Shown: piece by piece, positions 40,901 to 51,300 of the stretch
Numbering within the stretch: position 1 is the first letter of the stretch
Layout: each line of letters starts with the position of its first letter
Translations under genes and position numbers: made by a program
NCBI GenBank assembly: GCA_030144725.1
Contig: JASKMD010000025.1
Span: 8,424,033 to 8,488,032, forward strand
Length of the DNA: 64,000 nucleotides
Direction: 5' to 3'
Source of the DNA: Haematococcus lacustris
Taxonomy: Eukaryota > Chlorophyta > Chlorophyceae > Chlamydomonadales > Haematococcaceae
The notes under the pieces: generated by a model
What the model was told of the DNA's origin: nothing
Databases searched by the model: none
The model's input: the letters and a program-made list of their open reading frames with translations, nothing else

Positions 40901-42932
40901 TGCACACGTCCTTCGCTTCTTCCCTGCTGATGGGTTCTATGTGTGTGGGTGTGTAGCCTTCTTCTGCACACAGTGGTAATGCCCATCTATCTATGACTGT
41001 GGGCTTCCAGTGCACCTTATAGTAGTTTTCCTTATTGATGCCGTCCCATTGCCAGCCATCTATGCTGGTAATGGCCTCTTGATGGCCGTACATGGCCCCT
41101 AGCATGCAGCCTAGGTTCTTGGGTTTACATCGGCAGGCTTTGTCCACCTTCCAGCTGGACAGGCCTGGGAGGTCAAGGCCTACTATGCGCACTACATCTT
41201 GCGGGATAGTTTGGGTCTGCCTGCCCTCATTGTTCCGTTTCGTGCCCGCCTTGGGTGGATTGGGCTTCGTTGGGGCCGATTGTGTTGCCCGTTGCTCTCG
41301 TTTCTGCAGTCGTGAGCTCGTCCGAATGGCCTCATGGGCTGCGGGTGGCGCTGCGGCCCGGTCCGCCGTTGCTGGTTGCGTTGCGTGCATGACCGCATAC
41401 GCTTTCATATCCATATAGCGGGTTCTGGTGTCTGGCACTGCGGGTGTGGGCGCAAGTTCCGTGAGGCCCGCGGCCCAGGTTGTGATTTTGCGTTGGTCGG
41501 GCGGGAGATCGAGCGATGTGTTGCGGCTGTCTCGAATTGCACGCGTTGCGGTCGCGTTTGGGCATGAGGGTTGGGCCGCCATGGCCGCGAGTTTGTTGAG
41601 GGCGATGATGTGTTTCTGCTTGACCTTTTTTCCGTACTTCGATGTGAGCATGCTACCCGTGATGATGTGTGTGTTGCCCTCGCAGCTGAGCTCAGATGCG
41701 TGAGTGATGCCTAGGCTTTTGAGGCAGGTGATGCTGGCGCTGACGACATCGTGTGCATTAGAACTGCTGGCTTGTGTGATGAGGCGGCCTAGTGTTTGGC
41801 ATTCCTCGGGGTAGAGGGGTAGTCCCCCTTCCGTGGCTGACAGCCCGGCTAGTGAGGTATAGACGAGTTGCCGTGCCCTGAGGGTATGGTGGAAGAGGGT
41901 GAGCATGCGGTGTCCTTGAGTGCTGGCCTGGGTATTGAGCCACGTCATTTGTTTGTGTAACATGCTCCTCGAGATGTGGGCGTGCGTCACATCTGTGGAC
42001 TGGAGGCTGTGTGTGAGGGCTGTCGTGTTGCGGGCGTGATATTCCTGGGCTGTGGAGCTGATGCCCATGCCCAGGTTCCCGGCGTCTTCTCTGACGATGG
42101 CGTTGGGCGTTCCCAGGGGGAGTCTGAGTTTAAGCTTGACGCATTGATTGATGGCCCTGTCGTACAGCTCAAGGTCCCCTGGGGTGCAGGGTACGGCGCA
42201 GAAGCTGTAGGCTAGGCTGGGTATGATGGCCGTGCGGATGATGTGTATGGCCTGTCTAGCGCTAGCGAAGGAACGTCTTAGTCTCTCTAGTTTTTGGCGT
42301 AGCTGGGTGATCATAGCGGTGTGTTGTGGTTTCCAGTCCAGCGTCATGGTGATGAGCACACCCAAGTAGGTGAAAGGTGAGGTCGGGCGGTGGTAGGTGA
42401 CGGGTTTCCCTTGTAGGCTGACGGTTTGGAGTTGTTGGCGGGCCCGCTTGTCCGCTTCGGCCGCGTTGCTGCACATGCCTGTTTCGACCGAGTGATGGAG
42501 CGCCGCTGTCGCGAGGGTTTTACTGTGTGAGATGATGAGGTGACCCCAGTCCGAGAAGGCTGAGAGTTTGTCTGCTTGGCATCGAAGGTTGCGAAGGGTG
42601 TTGCAGAGTATAGCGATGTCGTCTGCATAGTCGATGCTGCTGACGGTGGCGCGCTCCCCGCTGTCGGGTGTTGCTGATTTGAATTTATAGCCCCTCGCGC
42701 CCACTTGCAGCCACCGCAGGAGGGGTTCGATGTAGATGAGAAATAGGAAGGGCGAGAGGGAGTCGCCTTGTATGGTGCCCCGGTTGACGGGTACCGGGTC
42801 AGTATGGCCGTACGGGGTTTTAAAGCGCGTTGTGGCGCCCGTGTATAGGTCCTTGACTGCGTCAGTAGCGTCTGTGGGGAAGCCTAGGTCATGCATGATC
42901 CATAGCAGTTTGTCCTGGCAGGTGGTGTTGAA
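37950..42932 (-). mobile_element. Dualen-like element, copy B: 5'-truncated, inserted in copy A
   Basis: It is flanked by CCAGACTATACGA on both sides (37937-37949 and 42933-42945), an exact 13-bp target duplication. Its 3' end is a (CTT)n tract (GAA on the plus strand at 37950) after a UTR of about 110 bp identical in layout to that of copy A (54261-54381). Its 5' end is inside the RT (NTTCQDKLLW). It is 4983 bp and inserted antiparallel to A, within A's APE domain. Confidence 0.95.
38064..42932 (-). CDS. Dualen-like polyprotein, C-terminal 1620 residues: RT, PHD, RNase H, CCHC, restriction-like endonuclease
   Basis: The open frame is uninterrupted to TAG-type termination at 38064; eleven codons upstream of 42932 belong to the flank. 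RT motifs: NRGTIQGDSLSPFLFLIYIE and IDYADDIAIL (YADD about residues 113-116, counting from 42965). The RT thumb and a long linker follow. A PHD finger lies at about 688-740 (CTCELC, CHNC, YHPAC, WLCPIC; C4HC3). RNase H is at about 1165-1300 (YSDGSC, NKAELTAIHAAL, ATDSLCSIYQ, RAHSGIIGNEGADALAKH). A CCHC motif, CPLCGEADSATHLLSGC, is near 1420. A PD-(D/E)XK nuclease follows with RPDVLMV (about 1507) and IIEIKYC (about 1533). The intact frame suggests recent insertion. Without its 5' half and start codon it is probably not expressed. Confidence 0.92.
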   Translation of the reverse strand, partial: FNTTCQDKLLWIMHDLGFPTDATDAVKDLYTGATTRFKTPYGHTDPVPVNRGTIQGDSLSPFLFLIYIEPLLRWLQVGARGYKFKSATPDSGERATVSSIDYADDIAILCNTLRNLRCQADKLSAFSDWGHLIISHSKTLATAALHHSVETGMCSNAAEADKRARQQLQTVSLQGKPVTYHRPTSPFTYLGVLITMTLDWKPQHTAMITQLRQKLERLRRSFASARQAIHIIRTAIIPSLAYSFCAVPCTPGDLELYDRAINQCVKLKLRLPLGTPNAIVREDAGNLGMGISSTAQEYHARNTTALTHSLQSTDVTHAHISRSMLHKQMTWLNTQASTQGHRMLTLFHHTLRARQLVYTSLAGLSATEGGLPLYPEECQTLGRLITQASSSNAHDVVSASITCLKSLGITHASELSCEGNTHIITGSMLTSKYGKKVKQKHIIALNKLAAMAAQPSCPNATATRAIRDSRNTSLDLPPDQRKITTWAAGLTELAPTPAVPDTRTRYMDMKAYAVMHATQPATADRAAAPPAAHEAIRTSSRLQKREQRATQSAPTKPNPPKAGTKRNNEGRQTQTIPQDVVRIVGLDLPGLSSWKVDKACRCKPKNLGCMLGAMYGHQEAITSIDGWQWDGINKENYYKVHWKPTVIDRWALPLCAEEGYTPTHIEPISREEAKDVCTCELCWLPRGDSPTCHNCKRAYHPACLEEAHLSGHTEPGYWLCPICKFGSNDFKTTMRQSAHSDLIRVHWHPTFEPAPLITAHLDYMAKRSVYDEENRQIQEARHARPDTHLPAHTRQGLPDPHTWLPRCTNLHSKATFHTYPINPQTDIIGTGKCETFLQLHPHMTTPAMRLSTGEPIMPQHDLVQHVTVHDESGRTIGLLTKDQHQHLHAWLQHTPHTRNLATEVAALLRRQDTQSSHHPMRAAQDKALTTLHTTRSFTSTVQRWADPLTVRPETTTYWSPDINDTAFGAHHNCLLVRHTGLSTWNVPADDAVALKCVNHAIHSATQEEAMATIMLIPGKKGISYPKHIDTLRRYPEYCQHLASIPPTKTTCPKSGKHANLHIYVIWNAAGQQLVTKGNPQAWLASTATALHPQRDTHPIHNRPTNQSQPATPPSGHKQHMRLPLDMDLPTAGHQRSHQQLTQHSTTQPRMAITEWATLAYSDGSCIKTSGAATASVGAGVYIPETNVLITVALDDPESNTINKAELTAIHAALTAGAKRIATDSLCSIYQIRRALANPMSLITHRHNDILTAIATLLIDSPVTIHFYKVRAHSGIIGNEGADALAKHAALHPELANTPAYHPTTRKETNTWLSNEADGEIPAPLPDCRQSVRAYMHRKHKLGLANQDSIYYLMSQEITKVAAPSAGERVMTDAHISTHAQRTALLYRTGGLYNQKLAMRWKQATDDRCPLCGEADSATHLLSGCSETSPLVQERHNGAGRLIVKAISKGTLGGYIRFADTGSWEKGAKENLDLPNDTLHTTLRALGLKTAATKNTTRPDVLMVTPQAKAGKSGKVTKRVTIIEIKYCSDSRWTDQLDRALNQHTNLAHTLRKEGHRVEIRPILLGIGGITYEAHTRQHLLALGVSQDNTTKLLHKLTRHAVETAHSIAKTSYRLRATKRDGG

Positions 42933-42945
42933 CCAGACTATACGA

Positions 42946-43922
42946 CACACCGACACAGAGGCCATAGTGACATACTAATAGGCATCAAACACAACTTAGC
43001 CATCCAAATGAAAACCACTATGCTTCCACCGAGCATCGACGCTGAGGTGAACGCACGATGCGTCATCCTGACCCTCAACCAACACCAGTGCGAACAGCTC
43101 ACTATCATCGCCACGTATTGGCCGTCGGGAAACAACGGGGACGCGCTGTTAATGCGAGGAAAAATGCAAGAACACATACGAACAGCCACGGGCCACCTGC
43201 CCGGCTCACTCATCCTGGCGGGAGATATCAACGCCACGATGAAAACAGAGGATCGTTCCGAGCACACCGAATACACACAAGACAACATGATGAGGGGGTT
43301 CGCCGCAGAAATGCACCTGAAGGAAGCTGACCCCGGCGACCGGGCCTGGACCTACCAGCAACCGCACTGCAACAGCCGCATCGACGCTATTCTAACACGC
43401 GACGCAAGACACGGCCCTGAGCACCGCACGCACGTCGATACCAACGTCTATCTGAGCGACCACAGGCCACTCACCGCCACATTGAGTACAGCCCGCCTGG
43501 GCATAGACCTGGCAGCCCCACACAAACCACCGAAGCACAGCCACACCATCCTCACCACCCCCATTACCAACAAGGACAGGGAAGCCTACCGCCTGACAGT
43601 GCAACAACCCAGCTCAGGCGTCCCACAATTGCATGCAGAACTGACAGCCTTCTTAGCCCCCATATACACAGAGGCTACCCACCACCTGGCTACACTTGGC
43701 AAGACCAACCCTCAACAACCGCAGCGTCTGACATCAGTGGCAGGACGCCCGGCCAGGGAAGCCGTAGACACCGCAGCCACCATGCTCACAAACCTCCTAC
43801 AAACCTGCAGGACGGCAGCTATAAAGACATGCAACACTAAGACCCTCACAAGGGGAGGCCAGCACTACCAACGCAGGACCATGTGCAGGATTAGACTGGC
43901 ACTGGGCAGAAAGCTTAAGACC
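42946..43922 (+). pseudogene. Copy A polyprotein, rest of APE domain
   Basis: Joining 37949 to 42946 keeps the frame (MPDYT then THRHRG), so the insertion of B explains the break. APE motifs: ILAGDINATM (GDxN), CNSRIDAILT, and YLSDHRPLTATL (SDH). A linker follows (RRTMCRIRLALGRKLK) and the satellite element interrupts it at 43922. The frame at 43008 has an ATG, but this is internal. Confidence 0.85.
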
Positions 43923-44792
43923 GCTACACTCGCAGAAAAGATCGCAATATAGGTGCCACCTAAGGGTACTTTTTTTTTGATGGAAGGCTGCAGTTGCTCA
44001 TAAGCAAGCCAACGCTGTTGAAAAAAAAAATCAACTCCAAGTGGCTGGCGAGATTCGAGCGTTGGCCTGTCGTGCCGTTTTGAGAGGCAACCAGTACTGG
44101 TTGAGGTCCAGTACTGGTTGCTAACCAGTACTGGACCTCAACCAGTACTGGTTGGCATCCAGTACTGGTTGCCATCCAGTACTGGTTGTCAGCTTTGGCA
44201 GAGTTAGGGCATGGAGATATCAAAGTTTCCGCGTATCACATTCAAGCCTTCCCAATAGTACTACTTGCATCGCTGGTCTTAGCGCTTCGCTGGAAGCTCC
44301 TCAACGGCTGTCTACGTCGATGTGCGATGTCGATGTCCAGTCGATGTGCGCTACAATGTGCGCTTGTGATGGGTTGACAACTCTCCATACTGCCTAGTCT
44401 TTCCGACGTGCGATGTCCAGTCGATGTGCGCTATCATGTGCGCTTGTAATGGGTCAACATCTCTCTATAATGTCAAGTCCTATGGATGAAGCGAGTATGC
44501 TTACAGACATTTGGATGATAGCTGAAGGGTTAGGGCTGAGGACTGAGGTCAGGGCTGGGAGCCTTGGTTAGGTACTGAAACTTGGTTAGGTACAAGAGGA
44601 CAACACGCTATAACACATTGCATGTGCTATCACTCACTAAGCAATGTCATTGATCACTATCACTATCTAGCAATGTCATTGATCACTTATCACTATCACT
44701 AACATTACATAGTACACTGCTTCGCATGCTATGTAGCATCAACCGAGACACTCCATCCGTCCTCTATCTCATTCCCTTGTAATGCAAGGCGA

Positions 44793-46844
44793 CCTCATTG
44801 TAATGAAGGTAGTCGTCCAAGCTCCAGCCCCTGCAAAGTGACACAGAGTCTGGCTGGCTGGCTGTGACCAGTACTGGCTGGCTGTGACCAGTACTGGCTG
44901 GCTGACTAGTACTGGCTGGCTGGCTGTGACCAGTACTGGCTGGCTGACCAGTACTGGCTGGCTGGCTGTGACCAGTACTGGCTGGCTGACCAGTACTGGC
45001 TGGCTGGCTGTGACCAGTACTGGCTGGCTGACCAGTACTGGCTGGCTGGCTGTGACCAGTACTGGCTGGCTGACCAGTACTGGCTGGCTGGCTGTGACCT
45101 GTACTGGCTGGCTGACCAGTACTGGCTGGCTGGCTGTGACCAGTACTGGCTGGCTGACCAGTACTGGCTGGCTGGCTGTGACCAGTACTGGCTGGCTGAC
45201 CAGTACTGGCTGGCTGACCAGTACTGGCTGGCTGGCTGTGACCAGTACTGGCTGGCTGACCAGTACTGGCTGGCTGGCTGTGACCAGTACTGGCTGGCTG
45301 ACTAGTACTGGCTGGCTGACTGTGACCAGTACTGGCTGGCTGACCAGTACTGGCTAGCTGACCAGTACTGGCTGGCTGGCTGTGACCAGTACTGGCTGGC
45401 TGACCAGTACTGGCTGGCTGACTGTGACCAGTACTGGCTGGCTGACCAGTACTGGCTGGCTGACTGTGACCAGTACTGGCTGGCTGACCAGTACTGGCTA
45501 GCTGACCAGTACTGGCTGGCTGGCTGTGACCAGTACTGGCTGGCTGACCAGTACTGGCTGGCTGACTGTGACCAGTACTGGCTGGCTGACCAGTACTGGC
45601 TGGCTGGCTGTGACCAGTACTGGCTGGCTGACCAGTACTGGCTGGCTGGCTGTGACCAGTACTGGCTGGCTGACCAGTACTGGCTAGCTGACCAGTACTG
45701 GCTGGCTGGCTGTGACCAGTACTGGCTGGCTGACCAGTACTGGCTGGCTGGCTGAGACCAGTACTGGCTGGCTGACCAGTACTGGCTGGCTGGCTGTGAC
45801 CAGTACTGGCTGGCTGACCAGTACTGGCTGGCTGACTGTGACCAGTACTGGCTGGCTGACCAGTACTGGCTAGCTGACCAGTACTGGCTGGCTGGCTGTG
45901 ACCAGTACTGGCTGGCTGACCAGTACTGGCTGGCTGACTGTGACCAGTACTGGCTGGCTGACCAGTACTGGCTAGCTGACCAGTACTGGCTGGCTGGCTG
46001 TGACCAGTACTGGCTGGCTGACCAGTACTGGCTGGCTGACTGTGACCAGTACTGGCTGGCTGACCAGTACTGGCTGGCTGACTGTGACCAGTACTGGCTG
46101 GCTGACCAGTACTGGCTAGCTGACCAGTACTGGCTGGCTGGCTGTGACCAGTACTGGCTGGCTGACCAGTACTGGCTGGCTGACTGTGACCAGTACTGGC
46201 TGGCTGACCAGTACTGGCTGGCTGGCTGTGACCAGTACTGGCTGGCTGACCAGTACTGGCTGGCTGGCTGTGACCAGTACTGGCTGGCTGACCAGTACTG
46301 GCTAGCTGACCAGTACTGGCTGGCTGGCTGTGACCAGTACTGGCTGGCTGACCAGTACTGGCTGGCTGGCTGAGACCAGTACTGGCTGGCTGACCAGTAC
46401 TGGCTGGCTGGCTGTGACCAGTACTGGCTGGCTGACCAGTACTGGCTGGCTGACTGTGACCAGTACTGGCTGGCTGACCAGTACTGGCTAGCTGACCAGT
46501 ACTGGCTGGCTGGCTGTGACCAGTACTGGCTGGCTGACCAGTACTGGCTGGCTGGCTGTGACCAATACTGGCTGGTTGACCAGTACTGGCTGGCTGACCA
46601 GTACTGGCTGGCTGGCTGTGACCTGCAGCAGGGGGGCAGGGGGGCAGCAGCAGCAGCAGGGTGGCAGCAGCAGCAGCAGGAGCAGGGGGGCCAGTTGGTT
46701 GCCAGCCAGTGCTGTGTGTTATGCCAGCCAGTAATGTGTGTCATGCATTGTAGTCATTGAGTACAGTAGAGCATTGCATGTAAGTTGACTCTGTGTCACT
46801 TTACAGGGGCTGGAGCATGGACGAGTACCTTCATTACATCAAGG
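44793..46844. repeat. 58-bp inverted repeats bracketing the first CCAGTACTGG array
   Basis: 44793-44850 (CCTCATTGTAATGAAGGTAG ... AAGTGACACAGAGTC) is the reverse complement of 46787-46844 with about five mismatches by eye. This looks like a nested foldback unit within the larger element. Confidence 0.8.
44850..46622. repeat. CCAGTACTGG array 1, 18/24-bp alternating units
   Basis: ACCAGTACTGGCTGGCTG (18 bp) alternates with a longer unit that adds GCTGTG or ACTGTG (24 bp), giving a 42-bp period with occasional CTAGCTG variants, for about 1.77 kb. The core CCAGTACTGG is a perfect 10-bp palindrome. Frames are open on both strands (SQYWSASQYW on minus), which I regard as composition. Confidence 0.95.
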
Positions 46845-47395
46845 TCGTTGGTCCCTATTTATAAGAGGGCATTGACTTAGGACAACCAGCCCATGAGGTT
46901 GTGGAGGGGGTTGGTTGTACGGCGCTGTATACTATGTAACATTGTGAATATAGAATGTTGTCCTCATGGTGATATGTACTCAGTATACCTTGCAACATCT
47001 GCAGCTCAGTATCACGTGTAAGTACATCCAACGGCTCTATCCCAACGTGTAATAATCTCCAGCTTGGTAACCGTTTCCGAGCAAGCCCCTTCCTTCAGCC
47101 CTTTACCCAGCCCTTCAGCACTTGAGGGGGTCACACAGCTACCCCAGCCCTCTCGTTGCTGCTGCCCCCCTGCCCTTCTGCTGCTGTTGCTGCTGCCCCC
47201 ATGCTGCTGCTGCCCCCCTTCCCCCTTGCTGCTGCTGCCGCTGCTGCCCCCCTGCCCCCTGCTGCTGCTGCCGCTGCTGCCCCCCTGCCCCCTGCTGCTG
47301 CTGCCGCTGCTGCCCCCCTGCTGCTGCTGCTGATGCTGCCCCCCTGCCCCCCTGCTGCCGCTGCTGGCCCCCTGCCACCAAGCTCCTGCGGTCAG

Positions 47396-48244
47396 CCAGT
47401 ACTGGTTGGGGGTGAACCAGTACTGGCTGGGGTGAACCAGTACTGGTTAAATTTTTGTAATTTTTTTATTTTTGGGGGGGGGTGTGAACCAGTACTGGTT
47501 TGGTGTGAACCAGTACTGGCTGATCACCAACCAGTACTGGTTTGGTGTGAACCAGTACTGGTTGGGGGTGAAACAGTACTGGCTAGGGTGAACCAGTACT
47601 GGTTAAATTTTTGTAAATTTTTTTTTTTTGGGGGGGGGTGTGAACCAGTACTGGTTTGGTGTGAACCAGTACTGGCTGATCACCAACCAGTACTGGTTTG
47701 GTGTGAACCAGTACTGGTTTGGTGTGAACCAGTACTGGTTAGGGGTGAACCAGTACTGTTTAGGAATAAACCAGTACTGGTTGGGAATAAACCAGTACTG
47801 GTTGGGAATAAACCAGTACTGGTTGGGAATAAACCAGTACTGGTTGGGAATAAACCAGTACTGGTTGGGAATAAACCAGTACTGGTTGGGGGTAAACCAT
47901 TACTGGTTGGGAATAAACCAGTACTGGTTGCGAATATACCAGTACTGGTTGGGGGTAAACCAGTACTGGTTGGGAATAAACCAGTACTGGTTGGGGGTAA
48001 ACCAGTACTGGTTGGGAATAAACCAGTACTGGCTGCGAATATACCAGTACTGGTTGGGGGTAAACCAGTACTGGTTGGGAATAAACCAGTACTGGTTGGG
48101 AAGAAACCAGTACTGGTTGGGAATAAACCAGTACTGGTTGGGAATAAACCAGTACTGGTTGGGAATAAACCAGTACTGGTTGGGGGTAAACCAGCAACGG
48201 TTGGGAGGCAACCAGTACTGGTTGGGGGTGGACCAGTACTGGTT
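47396..48244. repeat. CCAGTACTGG array 2, ~21-bp units
   Basis: Units such as GGGAATAAACCAGTACTGGTT, with GGGGGT variants, are repeated about 35 times. Two larger duplicated blocks at the start contain TTTTTGTAAATTTTTTT and a G run. The palindromic core is the same as in array 1, but the spacers are entirely different. Confidence 0.95.
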
Positions 48245-48381
48245 TTCTCGTATCTCCTCAGCCCGATTTTTCCTCGATTTTAGGTTTACACCCCCATTCT
48301 TAGAACCGCTAAAAAACACATTCCATCAAGCCACTTTGGCAAAATTTTCAACTTTTCTCATGAACTTTTCTGCGAGTGTAG

Positions 48382-51300
48382 AGACCTCAGCCGGAAGGCT
48401 AACTCCCTCTTTAAGCAAACCAACGTGCATCCGACAATCGACGAACTCATTCTAGGGACAGATGCGATAAACGAAGAGATCAGGGACGCGGTGCAAGCGC
48501 GACAGGGTGAAGACCCAACCGAAAATCACGTGCAGGCCGCGCTCGCCCAACTGGCCAATACGTACCGCGACCAAATCCACCAACTGGACGATGAGGATTC
48601 CGCACTTGCCATCGCACAAGCTCGCGTCAGAATGCAACAACTGATCAGCACCCAGCCCAAGAAGGCTAACAAACGTATCTTGCGCCCGTCCCGCACCGAC
48701 CACAAAGGCCTACAGGCGCTAGCTGACCCTGACACCAAAACCATATGCACAGCCCCTGCCGACCTCAACCGGATAATCACCGCCGCATATGGGCAGAAGC
48801 TGGCGGCCCCGACCCTCAAGACTGGCCACTACACTAACACACAGACACGAAACTACCCGTGGGCTCGCGCCAAAGCCGACGACGCCTTCGCATTACACGC
48901 ATGCCAAAACATACACTGGCTGCACACAGCCATCATGGACAAGGCAGGCTTCCAGGAATGCATCAGCAGGCTGTCAGGAGGCAAGGCCCCGGGACCAGAC
49001 GGGGTGGAGAACGAGATCATCAAGATGCTGCCATGGGAGATGCGGGAAACCATCCACCAGCTCTTCATCATCATGTGGGCAACAGGTTGCACACCCACAG
49101 CATGGAAAACCAGTGACAATGCCTCCTCTACAAGGACAAGGGGCAAGAAACGGACCTCAACTCCTACAGACCTGTGGGCCTAGCCAACACCGTTTACAAG
49201 CTGTGGACCAGCCTCATTACCAAGACGCTGTCTGAGTATGCTGAAGCTAATGGGATGCTCAGCAAGAACCAGGCTGGGTTCCGCTCCCACAGGAACACCA
49301 CACAACAGCTGCAGATGCTTGTCATGGCCCTTGAGGATGCTAAACTGGCCAAGGCAGATATCTACGCACTCCTGGTCGACTTCACCAGTGCGTTCAACAC
49401 CACGTGCCAAGACAAACTACTCTGGATCATGCATGACCTAGGCTTCCCCACGGACGCGACTGACGCTGTAAAGGACCTATACACGGGCGCTACAACGCGC
49501 TTTAAAACCCCGTACGGCCATACTGACCCGGTACCCGTAAACCGGGGCACCATACAAGGCGACTCTCTCTCGCCCTTCCTATTCCTCATTTACATTGAAC
49601 CCCTCCTGCGATGGCTGCAAGTGGGCGCGAGGGGCTATAAATTCAAATCAGCAACGGCCGACAGCGGGGAACGCGCCACCGTCAGCAGCATCGACTATGC
49701 TGATGACATAGCCATACTCTGCAACACCCTTCGCAACCTCCGATGCCAAGCGGACAAACTCTCAGCCTTCTCGGACTGGGGTCACCTCATCATCTCACAC
49801 AGTAAAACCCTCGCTACAGCGGCGCTCCATCACTCGGTCGAAACAGGCATGTGCAGCAACGCGGCCGAAGCGGACAAGCGGGCCCGCCAACAACTCCAAA
49901 CCGTCAGCCTACAAGGGAAACCCGTCACCTACCACCGCCCGACCTCACCTTTCACCTACTTGGGTGTGCTCATCACCATGACGCTGGACTGGAAACCACA
50001 ACACACCGCTATGATCACCCAGCTCCGCCAAAAACTCGAGAGACTCAGACGCTCCTTTGCTAGCGCTAGGCAGGCCATACACATCATCCGCACAGCCATC
50101 ATACCCAGCCTAGCCTACAGCTTCTGCGCCGTGCCGTGCACCCCAGGGGACCTTGAGCTGTACGACAGGTCCATCAATCAATGCGTGAAGCTCAAACTCA
50201 GACTCCCCCTGGGAACGCCCAATGCCATCATCAGAGAAGACGCTGACAAACTAGGCATAGGCATTAGCTCCACTGCCCAAGAATATCACGCCCACAACAC
50301 GACAGCCCTTACACACAGCCTCCAGTCCACAGATGTGGCACACGCCCACATCTCGAGGAGCATGCTGCACAAACAAATCACATGGCTCAATACCCAGGCA
50401 AGCACACAAGGACACCGCATGCTCACCCTCCTTCATCACACCCTTAGAGCACGGCAGCTAGTCTATGCCTCTATATCCGGGCTATCGGCCACAGAAGAGG
50501 GGCTACCTCTCTATCATGAAGAATGCCAAACACTCGGCCGCCTCATCACACAGGCCAGCAGCTCTCAAGCACACGATGTCGTCAGCGCCAGCATCACCTG
50601 CCTCAAAAGCCTCGGCGTCACGCACGCCTCTGAGCTCAGCTGCAAGGGTAACACACACATCATCACCGGTAGCATGCTCACATCGAAGTACAGGAAAAAG
50701 GTCAAGCAGAAGCACATCATCGCCCTCAACAAACTTGCGGCCATGGCGGCCCAGCCCTCATGCCCAGACGCGACCGTAACGCGCACCATCCGGGACAGCC
50801 GCAACACATCACTCGACCTCCCGCCCGACCAACGCAGAATCACACCGTGGGCCGCGGGCCTCACGGAACTTGCGCCCACACCCGCAGTGCCAGACACCAG
50901 AACTCGCTATATGGATATGAAAGCGTATGCGGCCATGCACGCAACGCAACCAGCTACGGCGGACCGGGCCGCAGCGGCACCCGCAGTCCATGAGGCCACT
51001 AGGACGAGCTCACGACTGCTGAAACGAGAGCAACGAGCAACACAATCGGCCCCAACGAAGCCCACGCCACCCAAGGCGGGCACGAAACGGAACAATGAGG
51101 GCAGACAGACCCAAACTATCCCGCAGGATATAGTGCGCATAGTAGGCCTTGACCTCCCAGGACTCTCCAGCTGGAAGGTGGATAAAGCCTGCCGATGTAA
51201 ACCCAAGAACCTAGGCTGCATACTAGGGGCCATGTACGGCCACCAAGAGGCCATAACCAGCATAGATGGTTGGCAATGGGACGGCATCAACAAGGAAAAC

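Larger units (their letters stand above)
43923..48381. mobile_element. 4.46-kb terminal-inverted-repeat element filled with CCAGTACTGG satellites
   Basis: Ends: CTACACTCGCAGAAAAG at 43924-43940 and its reverse complement at 48365-48381 (one extra G at the left). AGACC lies on both sides (43918-43922, 48382-48386), a 5-bp target duplication. Removing the element rejoins two parts of the Dualen-like ORF (GRKLK with DLSRKANSLFK, apart from one base). The inside has no transposase. It holds a small CCAGTACTGG block (about 44085-44190), unique sequence, an array bounded by a 58-bp inverted repeat (44793-46844), Cys/Leu-type CTG-rich microsatellite (46620-47390) and a second array (47396-48244). 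The superfamily is not recognised. Confidence 0.8.

Noticed and set aside
45302..46744. 480-codon SQYWSA-repeat protein on minus strand
   Set aside because: Pure product of the CCAGTACTGG satellite. Frames are open on both strands and in array 2 as well; no splice or start context.
44850..48244. CRISPR-like or bacterial repeat array
   Set aside because: Units are contiguous tandem repeats with no unique spacers.
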